The position numbers were made by a program, and so were the translations under genes. Shown piece after piece: positions 48,422 through 58,100 of a stretch of DNA of 64,000 bases. The notes under the pieces are model-generated. The model made no database searches and was not told where the DNA came from. It saw only the letters and a program-made list of their open reading frames with translations. Position 1 is the first letter of the stretch. Each line of letters begins with the position of its first letter. Origin of the DNA: HNR sp040400085 (lineage in GTDB: Bacteria; Actinomycetota; Actinomycetes; Actinomycetales; Microbacteriaceae); the NCBI GenBank assembly GCA_040400085.1, contig JBBAQX010000002.1:1-64000 (forward strand), in the 5' to 3' direction.

Positions 48422-49216
48422 ATGACGGTGTCAGTCGACACGCTCTACACATCGGCCGTAGTTCAAGCGAACGCCACGATAGACGCCGTGTATGTCGACA
48501 AGCTGTACACCTCCGCAGCGGTGCAGAGGACGACGGCAAACACCGACTACTTCAACAATGTCTTTCTGGACAAGCTCTACACCTCCGCGGCCATCCAGCT
48601 GACCACGGCGAATGTCATCTACTTCGACCACGTGTACGCCGATAAGATCTACGTATCGGTAGTCATCTCGGCACCCAACGGGGCGAATGCAGTATCCACC
48701 GCCACTGGATCGGCAACCGCCGTAGGCGTCCTCCTGAAGCCGGGTATCGGACAGTCCACAGGCAACTCGACGGTGACGGGAGTCGGACTGAGTATGTACA
48801 CCATGCTCCCTGCGTCCGACACGGTCACCGGCAACTGGAAAAACGAGACTAACTCGTCGCCGCTCTATCCCTCAGTTGCAAAGTACGGGGTCAATGACTC
48901 GACGTACATCTCCGGCGAACCCGATGCTGCGACCGACATTGCCCGCCTTAAATTCGAGCTGTCGCCCTACGCCAACAGCACTCAACCGGTAGTTAAGTAC
49001 CGTATCAATAAGTACCCGACCATCACCCAGACGCCCGTGGACTTCATCGTGAGCCTGCAGCAGAACACGACCAATGTCGCCACGTGGACCCACACGAACG
49101 TGACGACCACCACGGCCACCATCACCCAGACGCTGACTCCCGAGCAGACCGCGCTCATCACCGACTACGACGACCTCTACATCGTGCTGACCTCCAAGGC
49201 CTACCCGCCGCCTTGA
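48422..49216 (+). CDS. Fibre protein with DKLYTS repeats, cassette copy 1
   Basis: A 264-residue protein. The first 75 residues hold three or four repeats of the form [FV]-x-D-K-[LI]-Y-[TV]-S (each about 23-28 residues). A small Ala/Thr/Gly-rich segment leads to a C-terminal domain: SDTVTGNWKNETN, YISGEPDAATDIARL, KYRINKYPTITQTPVDFIV, NVATWTHTNV and QTLTPEQTALITDYDD. The same C-terminal domain ends the products of 50273-51097 and 53580-55138. ATG three bases after the partner gene stop. Confidence 0.75.
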   Translation: MTVSVDTLYTSAVVQANATIDAVYVDKLYTSAAVQRTTANTDYFNNVFLDKLYTSAAIQLTTANVIYFDHVYADKIYVSVVISAPNGANAVSTATGSATAVGVLLKPGIGQSTGNSTVTGVGLSMYTMLPASDTVTGNWKNETNSSPLYPSVAKYGVNDSTYISGEPDAATDIARLKFELSPYANSTQPVVKYRINKYPTITQTPVDFIVSLQQNTTNVATWTHTNVTTTTATITQTLTPEQTALITDYDDLYIVLTSKAYPPP

Positions 49217-49222
49217 TAAATT
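49215..49222 (+). promoter_or_regulatory. Late promoter box before cassette copy 2
   Basis: GATAAATT, 34 bases before the ATG at 49249, overlapping the stop of the previous gene. Confidence 0.5.
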
Positions 49223-49248
49223 CTAAGTAGGACAGTTGGGAGACGGGC

Positions 49249-50262
49249 ATGGTCGTTTACTTTCAGGGAACGGAGAAGGAGGACTTCATCCTCACCAACA
49301 CCGGCTCCATCGGTCACTCCACGACCGATGGTACGTACAACTCCACCAACGTCCGCTGTTCAATCAGCGTCCTTCCCGTCACCAGCTCGACGTACATGAC
49401 CACCCCGAGCTTCTCGTCCAACGACTTCTGGACGCACTTTGTGGCCAGTTGGAATGGTGCTAACTTAATCTCAGGTATTGCACCGATCACAATAATCTGG
49501 TACTCCGGATCGACGGCTTGCATCGGGCTTAAGCTCGAAGGGGGCATCATCACCCTGAAGTACTGGAACGGATCGAGTTGGATCACTCTCGCCACAACCA
49601 CTCAATTCAACCCAGATCGAGTTCTTCTTACGTACGACGTATACATCAAGATCGGCACCGTAGGAACCGGTGAGATCCGCGTCTACGTCAACGGCATACC
49701 CGCCGTTTACACCAACTCATTCGACACGACGTTCTCGGGTACCGTCAGCGCCATCACCTCGCTACGACTCACTTCGGGATCGGACAACGGCAGCTACGGC
49801 GGCGTCTGGTACAGCGAGGTAATCGTAGCGGACTGGAACACGTTGGGATCGAGAGTGCAGACGCTGGTGCCGGACGCCTCGGGAACGTATGCGGCCTGGT
49901 CCAACAGCGCGTACACCGCGGTGGACGAGATCACAATCGGCAACGACCTCATATCGTCCAATACCGTCAACCAACGCTTCTCCACCGGCTACTCGAATGT
50001 TAGCGCCCTCACCGCCACCGAATCCATCAAGGCAGTTAAGATCACCGGTGCATTCACGAAGGACTTGACCGGGCCGCAGTCCGTCGATTTCTTTGCGCGC
50101 ATTGGCGGAACGGACTACGACGGTACGGACCAGACGGTACCCACCGCCACGAACGCGAACTCGACGATCTTCCAGTACTGGGCAAACAGTCCATCCACAT
50201 CCACAGACTGGAGTGTGGTGGAGTTGAACGCGACGGAATTCGGCGTCCGATCCAGAACGTAG
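49249..50262 (+). CDS. Tail-fibre protein with LamG-like sheet, cassette copy 2
   Basis: A 337-residue paralogue of the 47414-48418 product. It shares MVVYFQG[ST]E[RK]EDF[VI]L at the start, L-K-Y-W-N-G-S-S-W in the sheet, the S-S-N-T-V-N-Q-R-F-S block and the FGVRSRT end. The receptor-facing middle differs most, as expected after duplication and divergence. Part of a duplicated two-gene cassette. Confidence 0.76.
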   Translation: MVVYFQGTEKEDFILTNTGSIGHSTTDGTYNSTNVRCSISVLPVTSSTYMTTPSFSSNDFWTHFVASWNGANLISGIAPITIIWYSGSTACIGLKLEGGIITLKYWNGSSWITLATTTQFNPDRVLLTYDVYIKIGTVGTGEIRVYVNGIPAVYTNSFDTTFSGTVSAITSLRLTSGSDNGSYGGVWYSEVIVADWNTLGSRVQTLVPDASGTYAAWSNSAYTAVDEITIGNDLISSNTVNQRFSTGYSNVSALTATESIKAVKITGAFTKDLTGPQSVDFFARIGGTDYDGTDQTVPTATNANSTIFQYWANSPSTSTDWSVVELNATEFGVRSRT

Positions 50263-50272
50263 GGACTGACAC

Positions 50273-51097
50273 ATGACGGTCAGTCTAGACAAGATCATCA
50301 CAACCGCCTCCGTCCAGCAGGCGAACGTCGGCGCATCGTCCTACTTCACGAGCGTCATTGCCGACAAGCTGTTTGTCACCATGGGCGTCCAGCAGGCGAA
50401 CACGGATGCTCCGACCGCACGTCAGAACAGTGTCATCCTGGATAAGCTGGTCGTGACCGCCTCCGTCCAGCAGGCGAACACGAATGCTCCGACCGCACGT
50501 CAGAACAGTGTCATCCTGGATAAGATCTACGTCACCGTGGCGATCTCCGGTCCGGTACCGGGCGACGCGACGTCGAACGCGACGGGAACCGCCACGGGCA
50601 TTGGCTCGAGACTCTACCAGAGCATCGGAGCCGCATCGGGCAACACGACGGTGGTCGCACTGGGGGCCAACATCTTCACCATGCTCCCCGTACAGGACAT
50701 CGTGCAGGGCAACTGGAAGAACGAGAACAACTCCACGCCACTATATCCCTCCGTGTCAAAGCTGACGCAGAACGACGCCACGTACATCTCCGGCGAACCG
50801 GACGGTACGATCGACGTCACGAGGATGAAGCTGGACGCTTCCCCGTACAGCAACGCCGCGGCCCTCATCATCAAGTACCGTCTCACGAAGTACCCGACCA
50901 TTAGCAGCACTCCGGTGGACCTCGTAGTCACCCTGCAACAGAACACAACCAACATTGCCACGTGGACGCACAGCAACGTATCGGCGATCCCAGTGATCGT
51001 CGAACATGTACTGTCGGTCGGTCAGATAGGCACCATCACCGATCTCGACGACCTCTACGTGGTGTTCACATCCAAGGTATACATTCCTCCGGGATAA
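50273..51097 (+). CDS. Fibre protein with tandem repeats, cassette copy 2
   Basis: A 274-residue paralogue of the 48422-49216 product. Its N-terminal part contains three VQQAN repeats about 25-26 residues apart, two of them nearly identical in DNA. The C-terminal domain matches copy 1: VQGNWKNENN, YISGEPDGTIDVTRM, KYRLTKYPTISSTPVDLVV and NIATWTHSNV. Confidence 0.76.
   Translation: MTVSLDKIITTASVQQANVGASSYFTSVIADKLFVTMGVQQANTDAPTARQNSVILDKLVVTASVQQANTNAPTARQNSVILDKIYVTVAISGPVPGDATSNATGTATGIGSRLYQSIGAASGNTTVVALGANIFTMLPVQDIVQGNWKNENNSTPLYPSVSKLTQNDATYISGEPDGTIDVTRMKLDASPYSNAAALIIKYRLTKYPTISSTPVDLVVTLQQNTTNIATWTHSNVSAIPVIVEHVLSVGQIGTITDLDDLYVVFTSKVYIPPG
50387..50524 (+). repeat. Near-identical direct repeats in fibre gene
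   Basis: Two copies start at 50387 and 50465 (78 bases apart, 26 codons); the first 60 bases of each differ at one position. A more diverged copy starts at 50312. Being in phase with the frame, gain or loss of units would change fibre length without breaking the gene. Confidence 0.8.
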
Positions 51098-51100
51098 ATT
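51093..51100 (+). promoter_or_regulatory. Late promoter box
   Basis: GATAAATT, 29 bases before the ATG at 51122, with AAGGAG as ribosome binding site. Confidence 0.5.
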
Positions 51101-51121
51101 TCCGGTATCTAAGGAGAAACC

Positions 51122-53260
51122 ATGAAGCGCGCTACCCCTCTTAAGTTCGGTCAGCTGTCCAGCTATCAGTACGGCGTCGATTTATACGACCCGGACAAGG
51201 TCGGACTTGGCCCGCGCATCACTCAGAAGTACCTGAGCTCCAGCCCCGATGACGGTTTCGTCGGACCGTTCCCAGTCGCAATCGCGCGGCCGATGGAACA
51301 GTCCACGCAGATCCCAGGCACGTTCCCATGGGCACTTCAGTGGTCCTCCACTAAGGACTGGGTGTTCCTCGCCGACAACGCGGCTACCGCCGCGACCCGA
51401 CGCATCATCATGTACGAGTACGACCGCACGACTCAGGCGTTCACGTGGAAGGGTTTCGTCACCCTGACCTATCCCGCGGCCACCAACCACACCATTCGCG
51501 GTTTCCGCATGACGTACGACAAGTACACGACGGGCACCGTCGCCGTCTCCGGTACGGCCGTCACGGGTACGACCACCGCGTGGTCGGCCAGCCGCATCGC
51601 CGTCGGCTCGCGCATTGGCTTTGGATCTACCGATCCGACTCTGATCACGACCTGGTACGAAATCTCAGCCATCGGTTCCGACACGGGTATCACCCTCACG
51701 ACGACGGCAGGCACCATCACCTCCGGAACCCCGTATGTCATCGAGGAGCTGCGTGCGATAACCCTCAACACGAACGCGACCACGACGAACGGCGGTCTGT
51801 TCGTGGCAAAGGGACTGCGTCCGGAGATCTTCACCACCGTCGGTACCACCATCCCGGCGGCCACTACGGTCGACAACATTCGTGCCTGCTACTGGTTGGC
51901 CGATGCGTCCACGGTGACCAACATCACCGCCATCGGATGTGGCATTCAACCCAGGGACAGCTACACCCAGCACTTCCTGTGGGGTATCGACGGTACGTCC
52001 ACCGTCACGCTCTTCAAGCACAACCTCCGAGCGGCACTCACCCTGACGGCCGGTAAGGACACGACCTCCCTCGCACTCAAGTCCGGCACCACCGCTGCCC
52101 TCTCCGGTACGGCCACCCAGCTGAACAACGGCCGCATCGCGACGGCGTCGCACGGGCCGGGATCCGGTCTGCAGTGCATCTACTTTACCACCGGCACCCG
52201 CATCTACCGAACCAACGACGTGTCGACCATCACCGCAGCTCAGACGACGTTCATCGCCGACAACTCGGTCGAGACCCCGCCCGGTTCCGTCAACACGTTC
52301 GCCGCGTCCTCGCTACTGTCCAGCATCGAGTACTCGCTATCGACGGACCGCTTCTTCGTCCCAGTCAACGCAACCACCACGCCGTTCCGCAGCTACTTCA
52401 CTCAGTACAGGACGGACGGTGGACAGTGGGATCGCATCTGGGGCTGTGACACGAGGCAGATCGACCAGTCCGCCGCCGACTCGTCGACCACGCCGCATCC
52501 GTCCATGACGGGCGCCGCCTACTCGGTCTGGGCCGAAGGCGGTATCCTCTACATCGCGACTCTCGGTACCACGGCCATCCTCAATCGTCTGTACGCGTGT
52601 CCGGTCGCCGACTGGGAGCACACGAGCAACGACTACGTCCTCACCCCGAGATTGTCCTGCCCGAACATCGATAAGTTCTCGCAGGCATGGTTCACCGAGA
52701 TCTCGAACATTGGCGGCGGTACCGGTAAGAACCTGGGCATGTCCACCGAACCGTTCCGCACGGAGTACCGCACGACCGGTATCACCGACGACACGGGATC
52801 GTGGACCCTTCTGAATAACTGCGGAATAATGATGGGTGTCGCCGGCGCGCCGTACATCCAGTTCCGCCTGAGCTTCAGGACTCTCGGACCGCTCATGATT
52901 CCGGCCCGCATTGCGTGCGGTGGTGTCATCTATGATGACCTGTCCACGGACGATCACTGGCAGCCGAGCGTCGGGGAGAGCGACGTGGCGACTCCGATGT
53001 TCGCCTGGCGTTTCGTCACCGCGTATTCCGGAACCGTCCCAGCGCTAAAAGTCAGACTGTACGATGCGGTAACCGGATCGCTCCTACTGACCGACACGAC
53101 CGTCGGCTCCCCCGCCACCTGGCAGAAGAGCACGGACGGCGGCACCGTCTGGGGTTCGTACAACACTACGGACAAAGGCAACGAGACCACGTACATCCGG
53201 TACACCCCGGCGTCCATCGGCTCCAACATCAGAGTGAGGGCGCTGCTGACCGCGGCGTAA
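51122..53260 (+). CDS. Large tail/fibre structural protein
   Basis: A 712-residue beta-rich protein. After a basic start (MKRATPLKFGQLSSYQYGVD) it has many strand pairs with Thr/Ala/Ser and aromatic residues (WALQWSSTKDWVFLADN, IIMYEYDRTTQAFTWKGF, YFTTGTRIYRTNDVS, GGILYIATLGTTAILN). The recurring spacing suggests a beta-propeller or similar closed sheet in the N-terminal 500 residues, then a jelly-roll-like end (WRFVTAYSGTVPALKVRLYD). Probable distal structural or receptor-contact protein; no family named with confidence. Confidence 0.72.
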   Translation: MKRATPLKFGQLSSYQYGVDLYDPDKVGLGPRITQKYLSSSPDDGFVGPFPVAIARPMEQSTQIPGTFPWALQWSSTKDWVFLADNAATAATRRIIMYEYDRTTQAFTWKGFVTLTYPAATNHTIRGFRMTYDKYTTGTVAVSGTAVTGTTTAWSASRIAVGSRIGFGSTDPTLITTWYEISAIGSDTGITLTTTAGTITSGTPYVIEELRAITLNTNATTTNGGLFVAKGLRPEIFTTVGTTIPAATTVDNIRACYWLADASTVTNITAIGCGIQPRDSYTQHFLWGIDGTSTVTLFKHNLRAALTLTAGKDTTSLALKSGTTAALSGTATQLNNGRIATASHGPGSGLQCIYFTTGTRIYRTNDVSTITAAQTTFIADNSVETPPGSVNTFAASSLLSSIEYSLSTDRFFVPVNATTTPFRSYFTQYRTDGGQWDRIWGCDTRQIDQSAADSSTTPHPSMTGAAYSVWAEGGILYIATLGTTAILNRLYACPVADWEHTSNDYVLTPRLSCPNIDKFSQAWFTEISNIGGGTGKNLGMSTEPFRTEYRTTGITDDTGSWTLLNNCGIMMGVAGAPYIQFRLSFRTLGPLMIPARIACGGVIYDDLSTDDHWQPSVGESDVATPMFAWRFVTAYSGTVPALKVRLYDAVTGSLLLTDTTVGSPATWQKSTDGGTVWGSYNTTDKGNETTYIRYTPASIGSNIRVRALLTAA

Positions 53261-53264
53261 GCGA

Positions 53265-53567
53265 ATGGCACTTACCGACATCGTATTCGATCCGACGGAG
53301 ACGGGGCTCTTCGAGTTGCCGATCACCGGTGCGAATTACACAATAACCGGTAGAGTGTTGGACGGTGCTTCCGCCCCGATCTCCGGCGCCGTGGTCAAGG
53401 CATTCCGAACGGGCAACGATCGATTCGTCGCCCAGACCACGTCGAACAGCACGGGTTACTACGTCATCAACACGGGTTACTTCGAGAACCACTACGTAGT
53501 CGCCTACCTCGATGCGGTGACCGACAAGGCAGGCGTCTCCATCAATACCATCATGCCGACGCCGTAG
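53265..53567 (+). CDS. Small carboxypeptidase-regulatory-like beta domain protein
   Basis: A 100-residue protein: YTITGRVLDGASAPISGAVV, then KAFRTGNDRFVAQTTSNSTG and YYVINTGYFENHYVVAYLD. The G-x-V-x-[DG]...P-[IV]-x-G-A-x-V and T-[DN]-x-x-G-x-[FY] pattern is that of CarboxypepD_reg/SpaA-type beta sandwiches often used as fibre decorations. ATG a few bases after the previous stop. Confidence 0.7.
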   Translation: MALTDIVFDPTETGLFELPITGANYTITGRVLDGASAPISGAVVKAFRTGNDRFVAQTTSNSTGYYVINTGYFENHYVVAYLDAVTDKAGVSINTIMPTP

Positions 53568-53579
53568 GGAGGCGTGTGA

Positions 53580-55138
53580 GTGGCAGTCGACAGTAAAACC
53601 ATCGTCCTAAGTCCAGTCTCGGGGAACACCACCTTCGAGCTGGACGTGATGAATGTCGACCCTGCGGTCTACAGCAACATCCGGCTGTCCCCGGTCTCCA
53701 ACACGTACATCACCGCCCTCGGGCCGGTCGACTACGTCGCCGAGTCGACATTCGACTCCTACGGACACGGCACCGCGACGTACGGCATCGGAGCATCCAC
53801 CGTCGAGGGAGTCGCTGGTGGGGCAGGAACCTCCGCCGTCTCATCGACCGGAACTGGGATCAGATCATCCGTCGCCTCGGCTGCGGGTACGTCTACGGTC
53901 GCGTCAACGGGTCGATCCTTTGCGGCTAGCGTCGCGTCGGCGAGCGGTACCGGCACTCAGGTCGTGCTCGCGGTGGGCATCTTCTCCGGAGTCGCGTCGG
54001 CGAGCGGTACCGGCACTCAGGTCGTGCTCGCGGTGGGCATCTTCTNNNNNNNNNNNNNNNNNNNNNNNNNNNNNNNNNNNNNNNNNNNNNNNNNNNNNNN
54101 NNNNNNNNNNNNNNNNNNNNNNNNNNNNNNNNNNNNNNNNNNNNNGTCGCGTCGGCGAGCGGTACCGGCACTCAGGTCGTGCTCGCGGTGGGCATCTTCT
54201 CCGGAGTCGCGTCGGCGAGCGGTACTTCTAGCGTACTGGCGACCGGAAGATCCACCGCCGCGTCCCTCGCCTCCTCATCCGGCGTCGGGGACGGTTCCTT
54301 CGCCGGCGCGTTCATCAAGGGAGTGACGGCGAGCGCATCGGGCACTTCCTCAGTAGCGGCTGTAGGAATTGCGTACTTCGCGTCCACGGGATCCGCCGCG
54401 GGCGCATCATCCGTCGCCGCAACGGGCATCTCCACGGCGGCATCGACTGCGCTAGCGTCGGGTACCGGTGCGTCCGGTGTCATCGGCGGCAGTACGATCT
54501 CCGCGGTGGCGGGCGCCAGCGCCCAGGGAAGCCCGCTGGCAGGAGGATCTTCGATTGGAGCGGGAACTGCCGTGGCCGCCGGCACTGGTTCCGTGGCGGG
54601 CCTCGGATCACTTCTCAGGTGGGCAGTCGCCGCGGCCTCGGGAACGGGAAGTCTGGCGTTCGTCACCGAGCCTCCCCCGGGTTCCGTCGCTAATGCCACG
54701 TCGACCTCCAGCGCATCCGCGGCATCGGGATACCTGTACAACCTTCACCCCAACCGGGACGTGTTCCCGGGCACCTGGACTACCGAGACTGGGTCGTCCG
54801 GCAACCTCTACCTCTCGGTCGACGAGGACGTGGCCGACGACATGGACTACATCAGGTCCGTCGACGATCCGGTCGCGGCCAGCACCGAGTTGGGCTTCGA
54901 GGATCCGTCCCTCGCCATCGGTGACGAGATCTACGTCGAGTATCGCTACGGCAAGGGAGGCACCACTCCCGTGGACATCAGGGTGAACCTCAAGTGCGAG
55001 GGCAACGTCATCGCCACCTGGTTCCACTCCAACGTCTCGACCACGATGACCACCGTGAGTCAGATACTGTCGCCGTCTCAGATCTCGGACATCACCGACC
55101 CGACCGCACTGACGGTGGAGATCATAGCCAATCCTTGA
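53580..55138 (+). CDS. Fibre protein with Ala/Ser/Gly/Thr repeats, interrupted by assembly gap
   Basis: Starts with GTG at 53580 and ends at 55136-55138. An N-terminal beta domain (about 1-70) leads into a long A/S/G/T-rich region of about 20-residue units (VASASGTGTQVVLAVG, VASASGTSSVLATG), then the C-terminal domain found in the cassette proteins (FPGTWTTETG, YIRSVDDPV, VIATWFHSNV, ITDPTALTVEI). The frame is lost across the 100 N placeholder, but a gap of 5+60n bases restores both frame and repeat phase, so it is one gene. The style of repeats matches the giant gene starting at 59174. Confidence 0.75.
53931..54224 (+). repeat. 60-bp tandem repeat with collapsed assembly
   Basis: An exact 60-base unit starts at 53931, again at 53991 (cut by the gap after 55 bases) and again at 54146 after the gap; a fourth, diverging copy begins at 54206. 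The unit encodes 20 residues, VASASGTGTQVVLAVGIFSG. The real copy number is unknown. Confidence 0.88.
54046..54145. other. Assembly gap (100 N) inside tandem repeat
   Basis: The gap starts at base 55 of one 60-bp unit and ends at base 1 of another, so the true length should be 5+60n bases, not 100. It was probably caused by repeat collapse. Confidence 0.95.
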
Positions 55139-55144
55139 TAAATT
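55137..55144 (+). promoter_or_regulatory. Late promoter box
   Basis: GATAAATT, 30 bases before the ATG at 55167, overlapping the previous stop. Confidence 0.5.
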
Positions 55145-55166
55145 GACCGAATAGGTTGAACGACGA

Positions 55167-58100
55167 ATGGCCAAACTATACAATCGCGTAAGGGCGACGA
55201 CTGCGACCACGGGCACGGGTACCATCACCCTCGGCGCGGCGGTGTCGGGTTACCGCGCGTTCTCAACAGCGGTCGGCAACGGCGACACCGTACACTACGT
55301 CATCGAGGACGGCACCGCCTGGGAGATCGGCACGGGCACCTACACGTCCGTCGGCACGACCCTGACCCGCACCCTCGTCGAGAGTTCCACTGGCTCGCTC
55401 CTGTCTCTCTCCGGTTCCGCACAGGTCTTCATCACCGCACCCGCGGCGACCATCGTGCAGGAGGAGGAGCCGAACGCGTTCAGCAACACGAACACCTTCG
55501 GCAACAACACCGTCTTCTCGACTTTCATCTACAACGGCCCGGCGGGTTCCAATAGGACCATCCGATACCAGACGGCTGGTGTCGATCGCTGGTGGGCCGG
55601 AGTCCTGTCCACGGCCGAGTCCGGTTCTAACACCGGATCCGACTGGGGCGTCTATCGCTACAGCGACGCGGGCACCTTCGTCGACACCCCTCTCTACGTC
55701 GAGCGTTCCACCGGCCTCACCTACCTGAACATCGCGTCGGGACGCAAGGTAGGCAACGGCGTCGGCCAGTCCAACTTCTTCATCAATGGCGCGGCGGGCA
55801 ACACCAGAGGCTTCGTCTATCAGTCCAACGGATCCACCCGCTGGATGGTCTACGTCGACAACTCCGCCGAGGCCGGAGCGAACGCGGGTTCGGACTTCTA
55901 CATCGCGAGGTACAGCGACGCCGGTGCGTTCATCGACTCCCCGCTGGTCATCAGCCGAGCGACCGGAGCCGTGACTCTGACGCTGAGTAGCGGCACGACC
56001 GTCGGAACTCCTACGGGCGGATACGGCGCCATCAACATCACCGCGAACTCCGGACAGTTCCGCGCACTGGTCTTCAGGACGGGCACCGTTGACCGATGGA
56101 AGTTCCAGATCGACAGCGTGGCGGAAACGGGATCGAGCGCAGGTTCGAACTTCTCCTTTTCCCGCTCGGACGACAGCGGTGCGTTCATCGACTCCCCGCT
56201 GCAGATCAACCGTGCGACCGGCGTGGTGTACATCCCGAACTTCTCCGTCGATAACGTCACCTTCAATGCGCCGCTGCCCTCGGGCACCACGGTGGCGAAC
56301 AACGCATCCTCCAGCTACTTCTTTGTGAGCGGCGCGAATACCCAGGAAAAGGGCATTATCCTCAGGACCAACAACTCGTCCCGTTGGTCCATCCTGGCGG
56401 GCGGCGACGGCGAGACCGGTTCCACGGCGGGCTCAACGTTCCGCATCTACCGTCACGACGACACCGGCACCTACCTGGGCAATCCCCTCTCGATCAACAG
56501 GGCCACCGGCGTCGTGACTCTGGCCACGGCCCTCCCGACCGGCTCCGGTGGAACGAACAGTCTCGCCACTCCGACCGCTGGCGCCGTGGCCGTCGGTAAC
56601 GGCACGTCCTACGTGTTCACCAACGCGGGAACGGCAGGTCAGGCGCTCGTCTCCAACGGTTCGTCCACCCCGGTCTTCGCGACACTGACGCTGGAGAACC
56701 TTCCCGGTGCCTGGGTCAAGCGATCCGTTCGAGTCGCCACGACGGCGGCACTCACGGTGACCGCGACGACGACGACCCTGACGAACGCAGGCGCGCTCGC
56801 CGCCCTCTCCATCGACGGCGTGGCCGTAGCGCTGAACGATCGAGTACTGGTCAAGGATCAGGCCACATCCGCTCAGAACGGCATCTACACGGTGACCAAC
56901 ATTGGATCGGGTGTGGTCGCGTGGGTCCTGACTCGAGCGGCCGATGCCGACGTCTCCGCGGACCTCGCCGGGGCCGCCGTTGCGATCGACCAGGGAACCG
57001 TCAACGGCGGCTTCATGTTCGACACCGACTTCAGGACGATCGACACGCTGGGTACGACGGCGATGCCGTGGGCTCGCATACTGGACACCAGGGCGATCGG
57101 TTCACTCGTGCAGGCTTGGGACGCCGATCTCGATTCCATCGCAGGTCTCGCCGGTACATCCGGTCTACTCAGGAAGACCGCGGCCAACACGTGGTCGCTG
57201 GACGCCAACACTTACCTGACCTCGGCCGGAGCGGTCACGTCCATCTCATTCGGTACGACGGGTCTGACACCGTCCGCGGCCAACGTAGGAGCCGTCACCG
57301 TTGCGGGAACTCTCAATGCCGTCAACGGTGGAACGGGTCTGGCCACGTTCGCCATCGGCGACCTTCTCTACGCGTCGACGACCACGGCACTGTCGAGGCT
57401 GGCCACCGCCGCCGCGGGCAACGTCCTCATCTCCGGTACGACCCCGACGTGGGGAAAGGTCGGCCTGACCACCCACGTCTCCGGTACCCTCCCCATCGCG
57501 TCGGGAGGCACCAACGGTTCGGCGACCCCGACGGCCGGAGCAGTTCCCTACGGTACCGGAACCGCGTTCGCCTTCACAGCGGCGGGTACTGCCGGACAGG
57601 CACTCGTCTCCAACGGCACGTCCGCACCGCTGTTCGCGGAACTCACCCTCGAGAACCTGCCGGGTGCGTGGATCAAGCGATCCGTTCGTGTGGCGACTAC
57701 CGCCGCGCTGACCGTCACTGCCACGTCGACCACTCTGACCAACTCCGGTACTCTCGCCGCTCTCGCCATCGACGGTGTCACCCTCGCTCTGAACGATCGT
57801 GTCCTCGTTAAGAACCAGGCCACCGCGGCGCAGAACGGCATCTTCATTGTGACCAACATCGGATCAGGCGCCGTCGCGTGGGTCCTCACGAGGTCGGGTG
57901 ACGCGGACATCTCCGGTGTCATCTCCTGTGGTACGGTCGCCGTCGCGGCGGGAACGATCAACGCGGGAACGAAGTGGTCGACCACGTTCAAGTCCACGGA
58001 CACACTCGCCACGACGGCGATGAACTGGTTCCGACTCATCGACCAATCGACGATCCCGACCCTGACGCAGGACAACACCGCGGGCACCCGCAACTTCACC

